Assembly (NCBI RefSeq): GCF_000003815.2
Contig: NC_049987.1
Span: forward strand, 17,773,959-17,837,958
Source: Branchiostoma floridae
Taxonomy: Eukaryota > Chordata > Leptocardii > Amphioxiformes > Branchiostomatidae
Reading direction: 5' to 3'
DNA length: 64,000 nucleotides
This document shows positions 9,969 to 20,219 of this stretch, piece after piece (the first letter of the stretch is position 1; the number at the start of each line of letters is the position of its first letter). The notes beneath the pieces are model-generated. The model searched no databases. It had not been told where the DNA came from and was given only the letters and a program-made list of their open reading frames with translations. The position numbers and the translations under genes are program-made.

Positions 9969-12900
9969 CTACAGCTCATCTCTGACTGAGTTCATATCTA
10001 TTTGTGAGAGGGCATCTTTTAGAACCTCCAATGTTGCTTTCTTTCCGTTGATCTGTCTCCATTGATAAAGGGCGTCCCTGCATTTGTCAAAGTCGTCCTT
10101 CAGCTTGACATTCTGGTCGATCACCTGGACGGCTTCATATGAAAGACCTAGCTTTAGGGCCAGCTCTTTCCAAGACGTGCCCACACTTTTCACTACTTTG
10201 TCGAAATTTTGCGCCACATCATGGGGATCTGGTAAAGAAGGAAAGTAGAACATTTGTTAGTTTAGTACATAACATGGATGTGTCGATTCCATATTGTCAT
10301 TGTGCACGGTAATTTTGTTCCTTAACAGAATATAAAGAAAACACAAAAAGCAAATAAGGAATGGGGGTGATGTAAAGTCTTCATTTTAGGAATTAAACTT
10401 TGAAAGCCTGCAACATCACCAGCTTTGCTATTCAATTAAGAGTCTTGATATTTCAAGAAACCAATATACCATATGCAATTACAATGTAAAATACTACCTA
10501 TGAATGCAGGTGCTAATCCTTTGCTAGACAGAGAGTCGTCTGTGTGCGCCATGGCTGTAAGAAAAAAGGAAAGGTTTTAAATTACAACTCAATGACTATA
10601 AGACACAAAAATACTGGACTGAAAGTCAACTTGATATCGTTACTCCAAATTTTCTTCTACCAGTGACAGGCAAAGGACATACCTCCAAATTTTCGACGGC
10701 TATCAGTCCATCATGTTTACGGAGAGTGACCTAGTCTCGATCTCGAGAGAGAACATGAGACTAGGTCAGGCTTGCGTAGATCATCTGCCACCTCCCCCCG
10801 CCTCCTTGCGAAGTAGGAGTAGGTAGGTCTTGAGCAGCTCAAAGAGATCTAGACTAGGTCACTCTCACGTTGGACTGATAGTCGCAAAAATTTGGAAGTA
10901 TGTCCTTTACCTTTAGAACTGTCAATGTTAGAAGAAAATATGGAGTTACTGTATTCATACGTGACTGATGAATCTCTTCAACAACTTTATATCATTCTTC
11001 CTTATGTCAAAGTTCCAAATGGCTTTCTTACCTTCAGATCTGGGACGAAGATAGATGAGAGCATTGTTGATGGCCTCCTCCATTGTGCCCGCTGACGTGT
11101 GCCCATCGGACTGTACTCTGTCGAATTGGATGCTTCCCTCGTACACGCCCTTCTCGCTTGCCTCCTCCCTTTTCTTCAGACGAAGCGAATATCTGTTAGC
11201 GGTGGCCGGAGGAAAGTAGAAAGTGATTCCACCACGTGGAATGTCGTACTTTTCAATTTCGATGTCACTTTCCTCCGTTATCATTGCTTTGATCTTCTCG
11301 TTGCTTTTCATATACACCTGCTGTTTGAACTGATGCTTCAGCTGCTCTTCAGTAATGTAGAAGAATTCTTGCTGGTCCTGTAGTTTGTGAGTACAGAGCA
11401 TGGTGATCTCGCGTGTTGTTGAGTTAGGGATGATGGAGAGATGCACCTTGTCCTCGGCGTAGCCCTTCCAAATCTTCTCCACAAAGTGCACCGCGTCATT
11501 TAGCGTTTGAACGAGAAAATAACTGGAAAAGAATGTGTTTTTTTAAGTACACAAGACGTGATGATTTGGCATCGTAGCATTTCATTAGTAAAGAATAGAA
11601 CTTTCGCATAAAAGATGCTCATATTGAACATAAAAAGTACATTGAAAAAAATCTGGAATCACAGTAGATATAGAGTAAGTCATTTGATAAAAGCTGTGTG
11701 AGTTAAAGTTTTGGGTCAACAGTTATATCCATCATACAACAACATACTTAACGTTACCTCTGGAAATGGAATGTTTTGAATGTCACCGTGTGGTCAGCTT
11801 CTTGGAGATGCGCACTGAAGACAGCCCAACCACGGTTGGGCTGGAAGTGCATCAGGGTGGTGTTGACCTGTTGTTTAGAGGCATACTTCCGCCACATCCA
11901 TGGCAGCGTTACTGTGACAGGCTGAAGGAAGGGTGTGTTCCGACTTTGCTTCACTGTCAGGACTGCACTCATCGCCATGAACTTTCGGTTGATGAAGTCG
12001 TTAACGGGGATTACGTCGACCTTCAATAATTGATAATGACTCGTAGTGACTATGTATACATGTAGCTCATTTTTTTGTCAAGCGGTACAGGCGTAATGTC
12101 GAATATATATCATATTCATACATGTGGCAGAATGTGTGGGATTGTTGTTAATTAGAAACTATGACAGAATATTTTAATGCTAACTTGTCGAGTCTTTAGA
12201 TAGTATAAGAGGGTGAATGTATCAAGGGTTTGGATTTTAGCCTATTAGCTAATCACGAAGAAATAACGCAATTTGCTAGGCGATTTTTGTTTTGGTAACA
12301 CAAACTTACTTAAGTCTTCTTTCGCCAATTTGATACGTTTTGACTGAGCAGTACAGTATGGAGGGGATATATTTGAAGATTTTTTTCTTTGTATACATGA
12401 AGCCCAAGAGCATACGACTATCTTCGTAGTACATTTTCAAATTTTGCTTCTAGGTATCATTAGCGTAGTTGGTATGTAATAATGGTATTACCTCCACGGA
12501 GACGACCCTTTCTTCTGAAACACAACCTTTAGGAAATATCAGCTCCACTCCCCCGGCCTCTTGAATCACACGTCCTTCAGTGCCGATAGCGTAGGAATGG
12601 ATGGTCAACGGGGCCACTGGAATGCTCGGTGGTACATCGTGGTCTATAAAGGGGAAGGGGAACAGAGGAGCATACAAAATTTTAGCATTCTTTGGTCTTT
12701 AGTCTTTCACACTTACCAAGAGTTACATGTTGTTGATGCTCCTATCATATGTTGTAATATATTGCAACTGATCAATATGCATTTTAAGTTATTTGGCACA
12801 CTCTACGTAATATATGAATCTACATTTGTATGTTGATAATCGTTTCTCTAAGTGTATCCCTAAATCTCTACATAAAGTCAGCAAATAGTTCATGACACCG

Positions 12901-13014
12901 TATACAGTCTGCTTGTCACGTACCAGTTGCAGAGATTGAGTAAGTTGCCAGGAGATTTATCATCAACATCACCAGCATCATCATGATCATGATCATGAAC
13001 TCTCTCGCCATCAT
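9969..13014 (-). CDS. ZU5-UPA-Death domain protein (PIDD/UNC5-like), 437 aa
   Basis: Six exons join without frame breaks: 13014-12924, 12643-12492, 12020-11758, 11522-11032, 10554-10498 and 10228-9969. Residues 1-30 are an unusual Met/Ile/Leu-rich hydrophobic stretch (signal peptide or anchor). Residues ~45-168 are a ZU5 domain (GGVELIFPKG, then FLQPVTVTLPW). Residues ~169-330 look like a UPA domain. Residues ~352-430 are a Death domain (SWKELALKLGLS, then ALYQWRQINGKKATLEVLKD). ZU5-UPA-Death is the cytosolic module of UNC5 and the C-terminal half of PIDD1, where it recruits death-signalling partners. No LRRs, Ig or thrombospondin domains are visible. The ZU5 end reads HFQS instead of PIDD's self-cleaving HFS. 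The start is chosen because only this ATG frame continues into the ZU5 exon. It lies just downstream of a caspase gene on the same strand. The N-terminus is the least certain part. Confidence 0.8.
10638..10950. mobile_element. MITE-like inverted repeat in ZU5 gene intron
   Basis: Long imperfect terminal inverted arms are present. The left arm includes AAAGGACATACCTCC and CTATCAGTCCA, and the right arm includes TGGACTGATAGTC and GGAAGTATGTCCTTT. An inner nested inverted pair is GTGACCTAGTCTCGA against GACTAGGTCAC. It is located between the exons ending 11032 and starting 10554. No coding capacity. Confidence 0.7.
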
Positions 13015-13536
13015 ATATGGTTTCTAGAAAACATAGAATTTCAAACAGTATTCGTTATCAATTTTCAGATTTCCATTTGTAGAAGTTGACGTTATCAATG
13101 AATGTCATATCGAGATGAATTGAAGTGCAATATCATTTACGCTAATAAAGTTTCTTTGAAAATGTAAAACCATGGCTTAAGGCACTCAAGACAATTCCAT
13201 GTGACGCTCACCATGCTGCGAAGTATTTTCCATGCCAGACTGTAGGTTTGACCAGCATCGCCTTCAATCAACAGCAAAGGTTTAAAATGCATCACACTAA
13301 TTGATCAAATAATCTTATATATCACGTCATAACAAGTCACCCTAGCGACTGGATCAGATTGCATCGACTGGATCAGATTGCATTGTCGTTAAAGTTTGAG
13401 CATAACGGAATAAGACGAATATAATGGAAGAGGACTGTAGACGGCAGATACGATCTATATGTCTTCGTGATGCCTTATTTCCCCTCCATTTCTTGGTATT
13501 CCTGAATCGAAAACCTGGCGTAGAACGACAAACTGT
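13015..13536 (-). other. Gap between caspase and ZU5-Death genes
   Basis: Only about 520 bp separate the caspase stop from the ZU5-Death ATG on the same strand. No minus-strand AATAAA or ATTAAA hexamer was seen in it. A splice acceptor (TTTTCTAG) lies at 13024, immediately before the ZU5-Death start exon. There is a small tandem repeat (GACTGGATCAGATTGCAT twice) at 13347-13384. It could be a compact promoter or the intron of a joint transcript. Confidence 0.4.
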
Positions 13537-16500
13537 TCACATACCTGGAAAGAAATAGAGTTGCTTCCGAAGAGTGGAATGTACTTCCGGTTGCACCAGG
13601 CCTTTACTGGCGTCAGAGACTTCCCTGTTCACCTATTGCATCAGGAACATAGTGGAGAACGCAAATTCAACATTGACTGTGGACCACGTTGTATTTGATA
13701 AGACATTGATACGTCCGATTTTTATAACTATGTGACCAAAGCGCACATGTAGATTGTGGCAAGGAAAAATGTATTTCTATGGTTTTTCTTTGTATTCATT
13801 GTTTGTTTGCTTGATGTTGTTTGAATAAATAAAAAACAAAAAAAGTCAAAGACGATTATAGCATTTCATAAGTCGTTTGTATGATATCATGTTCGTTTTT
13901 CTAAATCTATTACTAAACTAAGGTAATAAAAAGAGGAACTGTGGAACTGTATCATTAACGTTTTCCCATTGATATAACAATATCATTACACATGTCCATC
14001 GCACTAAACAGAATCTGAGAAATATAGAAAAATGGTTTAAGAAAGAGAAGCTTTGCTACCCCTCTCTAGGTAAAACCTTTGTATATTTATGTCTATGAAC
14101 AATACCATTGTCATCATGTCAAACAAATTGGTGTCCTTCGCGTGTTCTGAGAACACCTTGGTGATTGCTCCAAGAAAGGGGCTCCCATCTTCAGTCCTTA
14201 CCGACTGATAACCTGTAACAGTAGTGGACGAAAGAAAACTAGTCTTATATTCTACTTAGACGTAGACGCAAAGCATAAACTAAGCCATTGGGAAGAGAAA
14301 AAGAGAGTTTATTATGATTCTAACCAATTAAACATGGACTCATTATTTGCTTTACACTTATTGTTCAAAATGGAGAAAATAAGGTGACATTACTTAATAT
14401 CAGTGTGTAGATCTTGATCGCAAAACTAGCAACACGTCAAATCTATACTTAAACATTGTAATGGATTTCCAATTTTAAGGTTGATAAAGAATTTGATAGG
14501 TTTGAAAAGTTCACTTACCCCATGGTGATGGGTACGCAATGAACATATCGCTCTTCCACACAGGGGGCACTGGGGTGTCTGACGATGTCAACTGGTATCC
14601 GTCTGAATATTCAACAGCCTGGTGTCTGTTACCACCTGTTTTATCTATGAATAAAATTTGCTCATGTCTAAACAGGACACAGGAAAGTTGAATAATTTCT
14701 GCTATTTTGTTTCATATACAAAGGGGTTTACCAACGCTATAGATATTGATGACATAGCATGCATAGGAACGCGCAAGTTTCACCAAGGACCCCCCCCCGG
14801 AAATATGCACTCACAAAAACTAGAACTTTAAACTTTATATGTAAAATCCCCAAATCTCATCATGTGTAAACGACAATGTGATGTTTGAAATTTGAAATGA
14901 ATTTACTACATGTACATGTATATCATTCGATTTTACCGAAACAGAATTTGGAATAATTCATATCTAAATCACACAAATAGCTTCAATTCTATAAGAAAAA
15001 TGGGAAATATCAGCGTTTGACAAGAAATCTTCAAAGTTGGCTATATGAAACTGGTTACCTCCTTGGCATGCCTGGACGAAGAATAGTTTCGGCTTTCCTG
15101 ACAGACTCGGACAGGAATCGTTGTCAAACATAGAAAAGATTGTCGCCAGGGGGACAGCATCCCCGTCCGTTCCGTAGATGTGATCTTCTTTTCCATGTGT
15201 CATGGTCACCACGACACAACAATCCCTCTCGGCATGCTCTTTGCGCTTAGAAAACTTTAGGAGCTCATTCTTCATCTCCTGCAATTAATTCATAATAGAA
15301 TTAGCATATACACATTAACAGGATTCCTGCCTGTACTAAAGAGAATGTTGAATGTAGATGTCTAAATTTAAATGACTAAATGTACCAATAGATTGTCCAT
15401 ATTTGCAAATTTGTACCAATTGTTCCTTGCGGTAATAATGACGAGCGACGCATTTGTGTATGAAGCCCAAATGAGCACTCAGTAATTCATTTCTATAGCT
15501 AGTAGTGATGAGCAGGTCATATTGCAAACTGTAGTGTCACCACAGAAATAAAACACATTGTATAATGGTTGGAAATGCCGCGGACATTTGCAGTGATAAG
15601 CGATGTCTACATAGTTTAGCTACAATAGGACGTACTTATGGATGTTTAGAAAGTAAGCAGTTTTCTTACAACAGGTCTTACACCAAGTAAACGAAGTAGC
15701 TAAAGGCAATGTTTGCTACAATATATACTGTAAAACACTTTGTAACGCAAGGTGTGATACAAGTTACAGCAAATAATTATTTGGTATAGACCGCCTTACA
15801 CAGGGTACTACAGGGACAGTGACAGTGTATTTCACAACATATGGAATGGGCATGAATTAAGGGTTAATGACCCGCCCCGAGGTGTATATGGTGTCATAAC
15901 GCCTGGTCCTTTGCTATAACCATCGAATAAAACCACCGATGTGAGCGAAGCGAACGAGGTGGTTTTATGAGGTGGTTATAGCAAAGGACCAGGCGTTATG
16001 ACACCATGTACACCGAGGAACAGGCGGGTCATTAACGTTATTATCATACAGCCTACCCAAACTTGCAAACTCCTGTATGACGCATAGATCTCTTGGTACT
16101 ATACGTGTGAATTCCTTTGTCGAATTTTTGAAAATTTACATTTGTTCTTCGGTGCATTCTTTGGTAAGGAGATTACACATTGCATTTTGAAACCAAAAAT
16201 TTCCACAGAAAATATTCGAAACATATTGCAGGCTTTTTAGAACAACAAAACTCATTATCAATGTTAGAAGGAGCCATTCCCCCTTGCAGTCTGTACTTAT
16301 TCCCTCTACTCTGGCATATGTTTCGCTCCTTTTTATTGGTCAATGCCTGCATAAACCTTACTTTCTTGTGTGTATCGCTACTTTTGATTGGTCAAAATTA
16401 ATCGACACCGGCACCGGTGTCGATTTGCATCGACACTGGTGCCGGTGTCGATTCATTCTGACCAATCAGAGAAGCGATACCCACCTGCCTGGCCTGAACC

Positions 16501-18993
16501 TTTGTGTTATGGCGTCATAACCAACGTGGAACGGATACTTCTGATTGGTCCGCGGCGCCTGGCTATATGATAATACGACGTAACACTAGTTTGGAGAGGA
16601 AACTAATTAATAAGGAGCATGTGCATGCATATCATTCAGACCTGTGCTGTCTGGTCCTTAAGAATGCTTGTCTCCAAAGATAGACCCTCCAAAAGATTTC
16701 TGATGTTGATCAGATCAACGTTTCCTCCCTTCCGGTCTGGCATCGTAGTAAATGTGATGTTGCTGATTATCAAACTGCTCCCACGTGGGTACGTGCACAT
16801 CGTGTATACACTCTCCTATATTGTAACGAAAAATTGGTATATTTAGTATATATAGTTCTAGAATCTATATTTAAATTGTAATGAAGTAATCATACAGTTA
16901 AAATTTTCAAGTAGCCGCACCTAAAAAAACATGTCATATCATTAATAACACTAATATTCCAGTATATGCTCGTTGTATAATAACATTTATCACAGTTCAT
17001 TGTTACATGCATATTCTCTATCTTGTTGGGACCATGTACTTGCAATTAGTCTACGGGCATGAACTTGCAAATAAACTTTCTATTCATTAATCAGTGGGTT
17101 ACGAATACTCATATCATTATTTCAAATGGGATAATGATATTCAAATCAATATAATTTCGTAAAGTAATACACATTTGATACCTTTGCCAGGGTCTCAGAT
17201 TTGAAGTCTTCCGTGCACGGCACCACCTTAAAGTCCAGAAGCCCATAGCCTCTAACTTGTGCTGACAGTGGAGAGTCGGGATGTACCCTAGCATCAGACA
17301 TAATTCCTAAAACATACATAGAGGTTGAAAAATACTGAAAGCAAAACATTGGTCAACAAATACCTTTTCTAAAACAACCAATTGGGCCCAAATCAGCCTA
17401 GATTATGATACTTCAGTACATGTACGTAAACGGTACGGTTTGAGGTACACTACTAGTTACCTTTGCCAGAATATCTAAGGTTATGTTTTGGGCGTGTTTG
17501 TGTGTCTGTGTGTCTGTGTGTCTGTCAACGGCATAACTCGAGAAGCCTTGGATGGATCCTGATTATATTTGGTAGGTGGGTAGGGGTCGGGAAAACGAAG
17601 GTCATGTTCGATAATGGGACCCCTAGCGGCTTGCTAAGGTACAGAAGCTGAAACTCAATTTTTGATATCTCGTGTTCTGGACATGCTGTGGTCATGATTT
17701 TAAGTGGTAGATAGCCCTTGAGGCATAGAGTAAGTGCTGTGAGTTTGGGCCCCCTAGCGGCTTTTTTGGAACTGCAGGCGCCGGTTTCCATTCAAACTTT
17801 GGAGGAGAATAACTCTACAACGTGTTGACGGATCGTCATGATTTTTGGTATGTAGATAGAATGAGTGATGATTTACATAATGGAATACTAATTATGCAAA
17901 TCAACAGCTAATTTGCATAATCAATGAGGAAAATTTATAAATCCACTGCATTCCATGATAGGACTTTCAAACTTGTCACATATGTAGCTGGGAAGGAGAG
18001 AAATGTCGATAGATATCAATTATGCAAATGATGACCTCATTTGCATAATCAATGAGAAAATATGAACATGTTGACGGATCGTCATGTTTTTTTGTATGTA
18101 GGTAGCGTAAGTGAAGACCTACATAATGAGATTATGCAAATCAACAGCTAATGTGCATGATTAATGAGGATATTTTATAAATTCACTACATTCCATGATA
18201 GGACTTTAAAACTTGTCACATATGTAGCTGAGAAAGAGAGAAATGTCAATACATATTTATCATGCAAATGATGATCTCATTTGCATAATTAATGAGAAAA
18301 TATGAACGTGTTGACGGATCGTCGTGATTTTTGGCATGTAGATAGCCTAAGTAAAGACTTATATAATGTGATACTTATTATGCAAATTAACAGCTAATTT
18401 GCATAATTGATTAGGAAAAGTTCATAAATCCACTGCATTCCATTATAGTACTTCCATCAAAGTTGTCACATATGTAACTGAGAAAGAGGGAAGAGAGTAA
18501 CTCATGATCAGTAAGAGTGTATTTAAAGACTTTGAAAGAGAATAAGTCAAGAATGGATCAAAGGATCATCATGATTTTGGTATGCTGATAGCTTAAGTAA
18601 TGCTTGATACAATCTGATATCAGTTAATTGTAACTTGGGATCTAATTTGCATAATCAATGCCCAAATCTTATAAACCAACTCCAAGCATATAATTATAAA
18701 GAAAAGAAAATGAGTAACGCATTTGTCTACAGACATCATTCTACTAAACAAGCCTGGTTTCTTTGGCAAAGGTATGTGTTCGTGGAACTCTAGTTTCATT
18801 TAATTTTGGCACATCATTCCCGGCGATCTTAAGTTGTTGCTGGATATGTGTGTAAAACTAAAATACTCCTACCTTTCTTTTTTCCTCTTGGGATCTGTTC
18901 AACGACGACCTTTGTAGCGCCAGTCATGACCGAAAGGTATTCCAGAGTCCCAAACGATCCGCATAGTCCTTCTTTTACAGCGATTTTCTGCAT
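13537..18993 (-). CDS. Caspase, complete, 319 aa
   Basis: Seven exons join in phase: 18993-18873, 17306-17182, 16815-16642, 15278-15059, 14635-14519, 14212-14106 and 13632-13537. Residues 1-88 form a prodomain I cannot assign to CARD or DED. The p20 part starts near YPRGSSLIISN and carries the P1-Asp-binding Arg (MPDRKGGNVD), the catalytic His168 (TMTHGKE) and Cys211 (FFVQACQGG). The p10 part has YQSVRTEDGSPF, with the substrate Arg, and ends NREVSD...LRKQLYF. An inter-subunit cleavage Asp could be D233 (LTSSD). All catalytic residues are present, so an active cysteine protease cutting after Asp is expected. Length fits effector or short-prodomain caspases. The ORF ends FFPGM-stop, with the last codons overlapping a strong splice donor (CCAG/GTATGT at 13545), which matters for the relation to the downstream ZU5-Death gene. 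Confidence 0.88.
15864..16035. mobile_element. Palindromic element with TTAA ends
   Basis: Arms of about 60 bp (15864-15922 and 15973-16035) read TTAATGACCCGCC outward and GGCGGGTCATTAA at the other end, with GGTGTCATAACGCCTGGTCC shared inside. TTAA at both edges would fit a piggyBac-type target. It lies in the caspase intron between 16642 and 15278. Confidence 0.7.
16372..16480. repeat. Near-perfect palindrome
   Basis: Two arms of about 52 bp run from GTATCGCT inward to CACCGGCACCGGTGTCGAT and back out to AGCGATAC, with GATTGGTC/GACCAATC in each arm. The loop is a few bases. It is in the same caspase intron as the element at 15864-16035, and both may be parts of one larger foldback insertion. 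Confidence 0.75.
17463..17810 (+). repeat. Dispersed repeat with CCCTAGCGGC signature
   Basis: A GTGT/GTCT-rich head is followed by CAACGGCATAACTCGAGAAG, GGATGGATCCTGAT and two CCCTAGCGGC blocks. It runs directly into the 240-bp tandem repeats, whose units share the ATCnTGAT...TTTGGTATGTnG motif, so the two may be one composite element. Related fragments occur in the hydrolase introns. Confidence 0.5.
17820..18700 (+). repeat. 240-bp tandem repeat rich in octamer motifs
   Basis: Units start with GTTGACGGATCGTC at 17824, 18070 and 18310, with a decayed fourth unit near 18553. Each unit contains ATTATGCAAAT and ATTTGCATAAT pairs in inverted orientation, giving about ten ATGCAAAT/ATTTGCAT octamers overall. 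It lies inside the first caspase intron (17307-18872). Confidence 0.85.
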
Positions 18994-20219
18994 GGTTGTA
19001 TCTTGAAGCTCTATATAGCAAGGTAAATTACTACACTTTATTTTTAGGTTATAGTTACTGAGATTAGGACCCCGTTAGGACCCCGGTCGTTTAACAAGTG
19101 AAGACGAGGCCTCGAGAAGTTTCAAATATCGTGGATATACACTACTTCCGCAAAATGGTGGGAAGTACCTGAGTTACGCAATGATCGGAAATCCCCATGG
19201 ACTGTTCCACTGCACCGGTGGGTATACCAGTTATACGTCTTTGTTCCTGGTGTATTCATTCGGCCTATTTAACTACTGTGAATTCGTTGAAGATGTCCTT
19301 TTATTTGCACCATTTTCACTTTTGATAGACTTTCTGTCAAAGGTTGGCACAAATTAAATGGGATCACCTTTTGTTTCCTCGTAATGGTGCGGTCCAGGCC
19401 GGTCATGACCTGAATAGGTGAATACCAGGGTTTTTTTTTAATTGTTCAAATAGGTATCATGTTACCTGTTGGTCTTTGGTGCAAACACGGGGCAAAGGCC
19501 GTTGAGTCTGAGTTCATTTTACAAGGCAAATTTGACGGGCTAAAACTTTATGAGATGTACCGTAGTGCACCGAGCTCGCTCTTGCGAGGGGGTATGAAAA
19601 TGAGATGCTATTACTGAAAGTTTCGCTGTAGTTCAGAGGATGTGGTCAAACAAATCTGAAATAAAATCAAGTAGGCACCATGCGTAACGTATGTCTGTGA
19701 TGTCGATAAATGGATTTGTAACTGATACGCAGTCTAGAATATATTTCGTAGCCAGAGTCTAGCTATATTCTCCAAGCAGAGGTTCGGGCTGCTTTGACGT
19801 ATCTTAAGGCGTTTTTGTCGGGCTTCTTATTTTGTCCCGTTTATTCATGTCAGTTTGGTCAGCGGATATGAAAAAAGGGGAAAGAATAGAAAGTCCGACA
19901 TAAGGCCTACTAATAGATAAGTCCAAACCTCTGATTGGAGAGTAGACTCTAGGAAAGCCTGGTAGGGAATCTGTTCGGCAGTTAAAGCGGTTCTTTCTGC
20001 CGACTATATATACGCATTTCGTGGAGGTGTCAAGTAAGGTGCATGAAGTTTGCTACCTCCTTGTTGAACTCCATGACTTTCTCAAAATGGTATCCTACAT
20101 TTCAACCATTGAAGGCTTTTACTGAATGTTTGTGTTCTGTAACGTCATAATCCACGCATTCATTCATATATCTAACTTAAAGCTAGAAGTTTTGTAACCT
20201 AGTCATTCATCCTTCCAAA
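18994..20219. other. Divergent intergenic region, caspase / hydrolase B
   Basis: The caspase is transcribed leftward from near 18993 and hydrolase B rightward from 20220, so this 1.2 kb is a candidate bidirectional promoter region. A CRE-like AACGTCAT lies near 20142. The caspase frame stays open for about ten codons upstream of its ATG, so an extra 5' exon for the caspase cannot be excluded. Confidence 0.4.

Noticed and set aside
9969-18993. A single continuous caspase-ZU5-UPA-Death fusion protein
   Set aside because: Splicing the caspase donor at 13545 into 13023-12924 and on to 12643 meets a stop (TGA) at the next junction. Only separate reading frames are consistent with the phases, so a fused protein is not supported.
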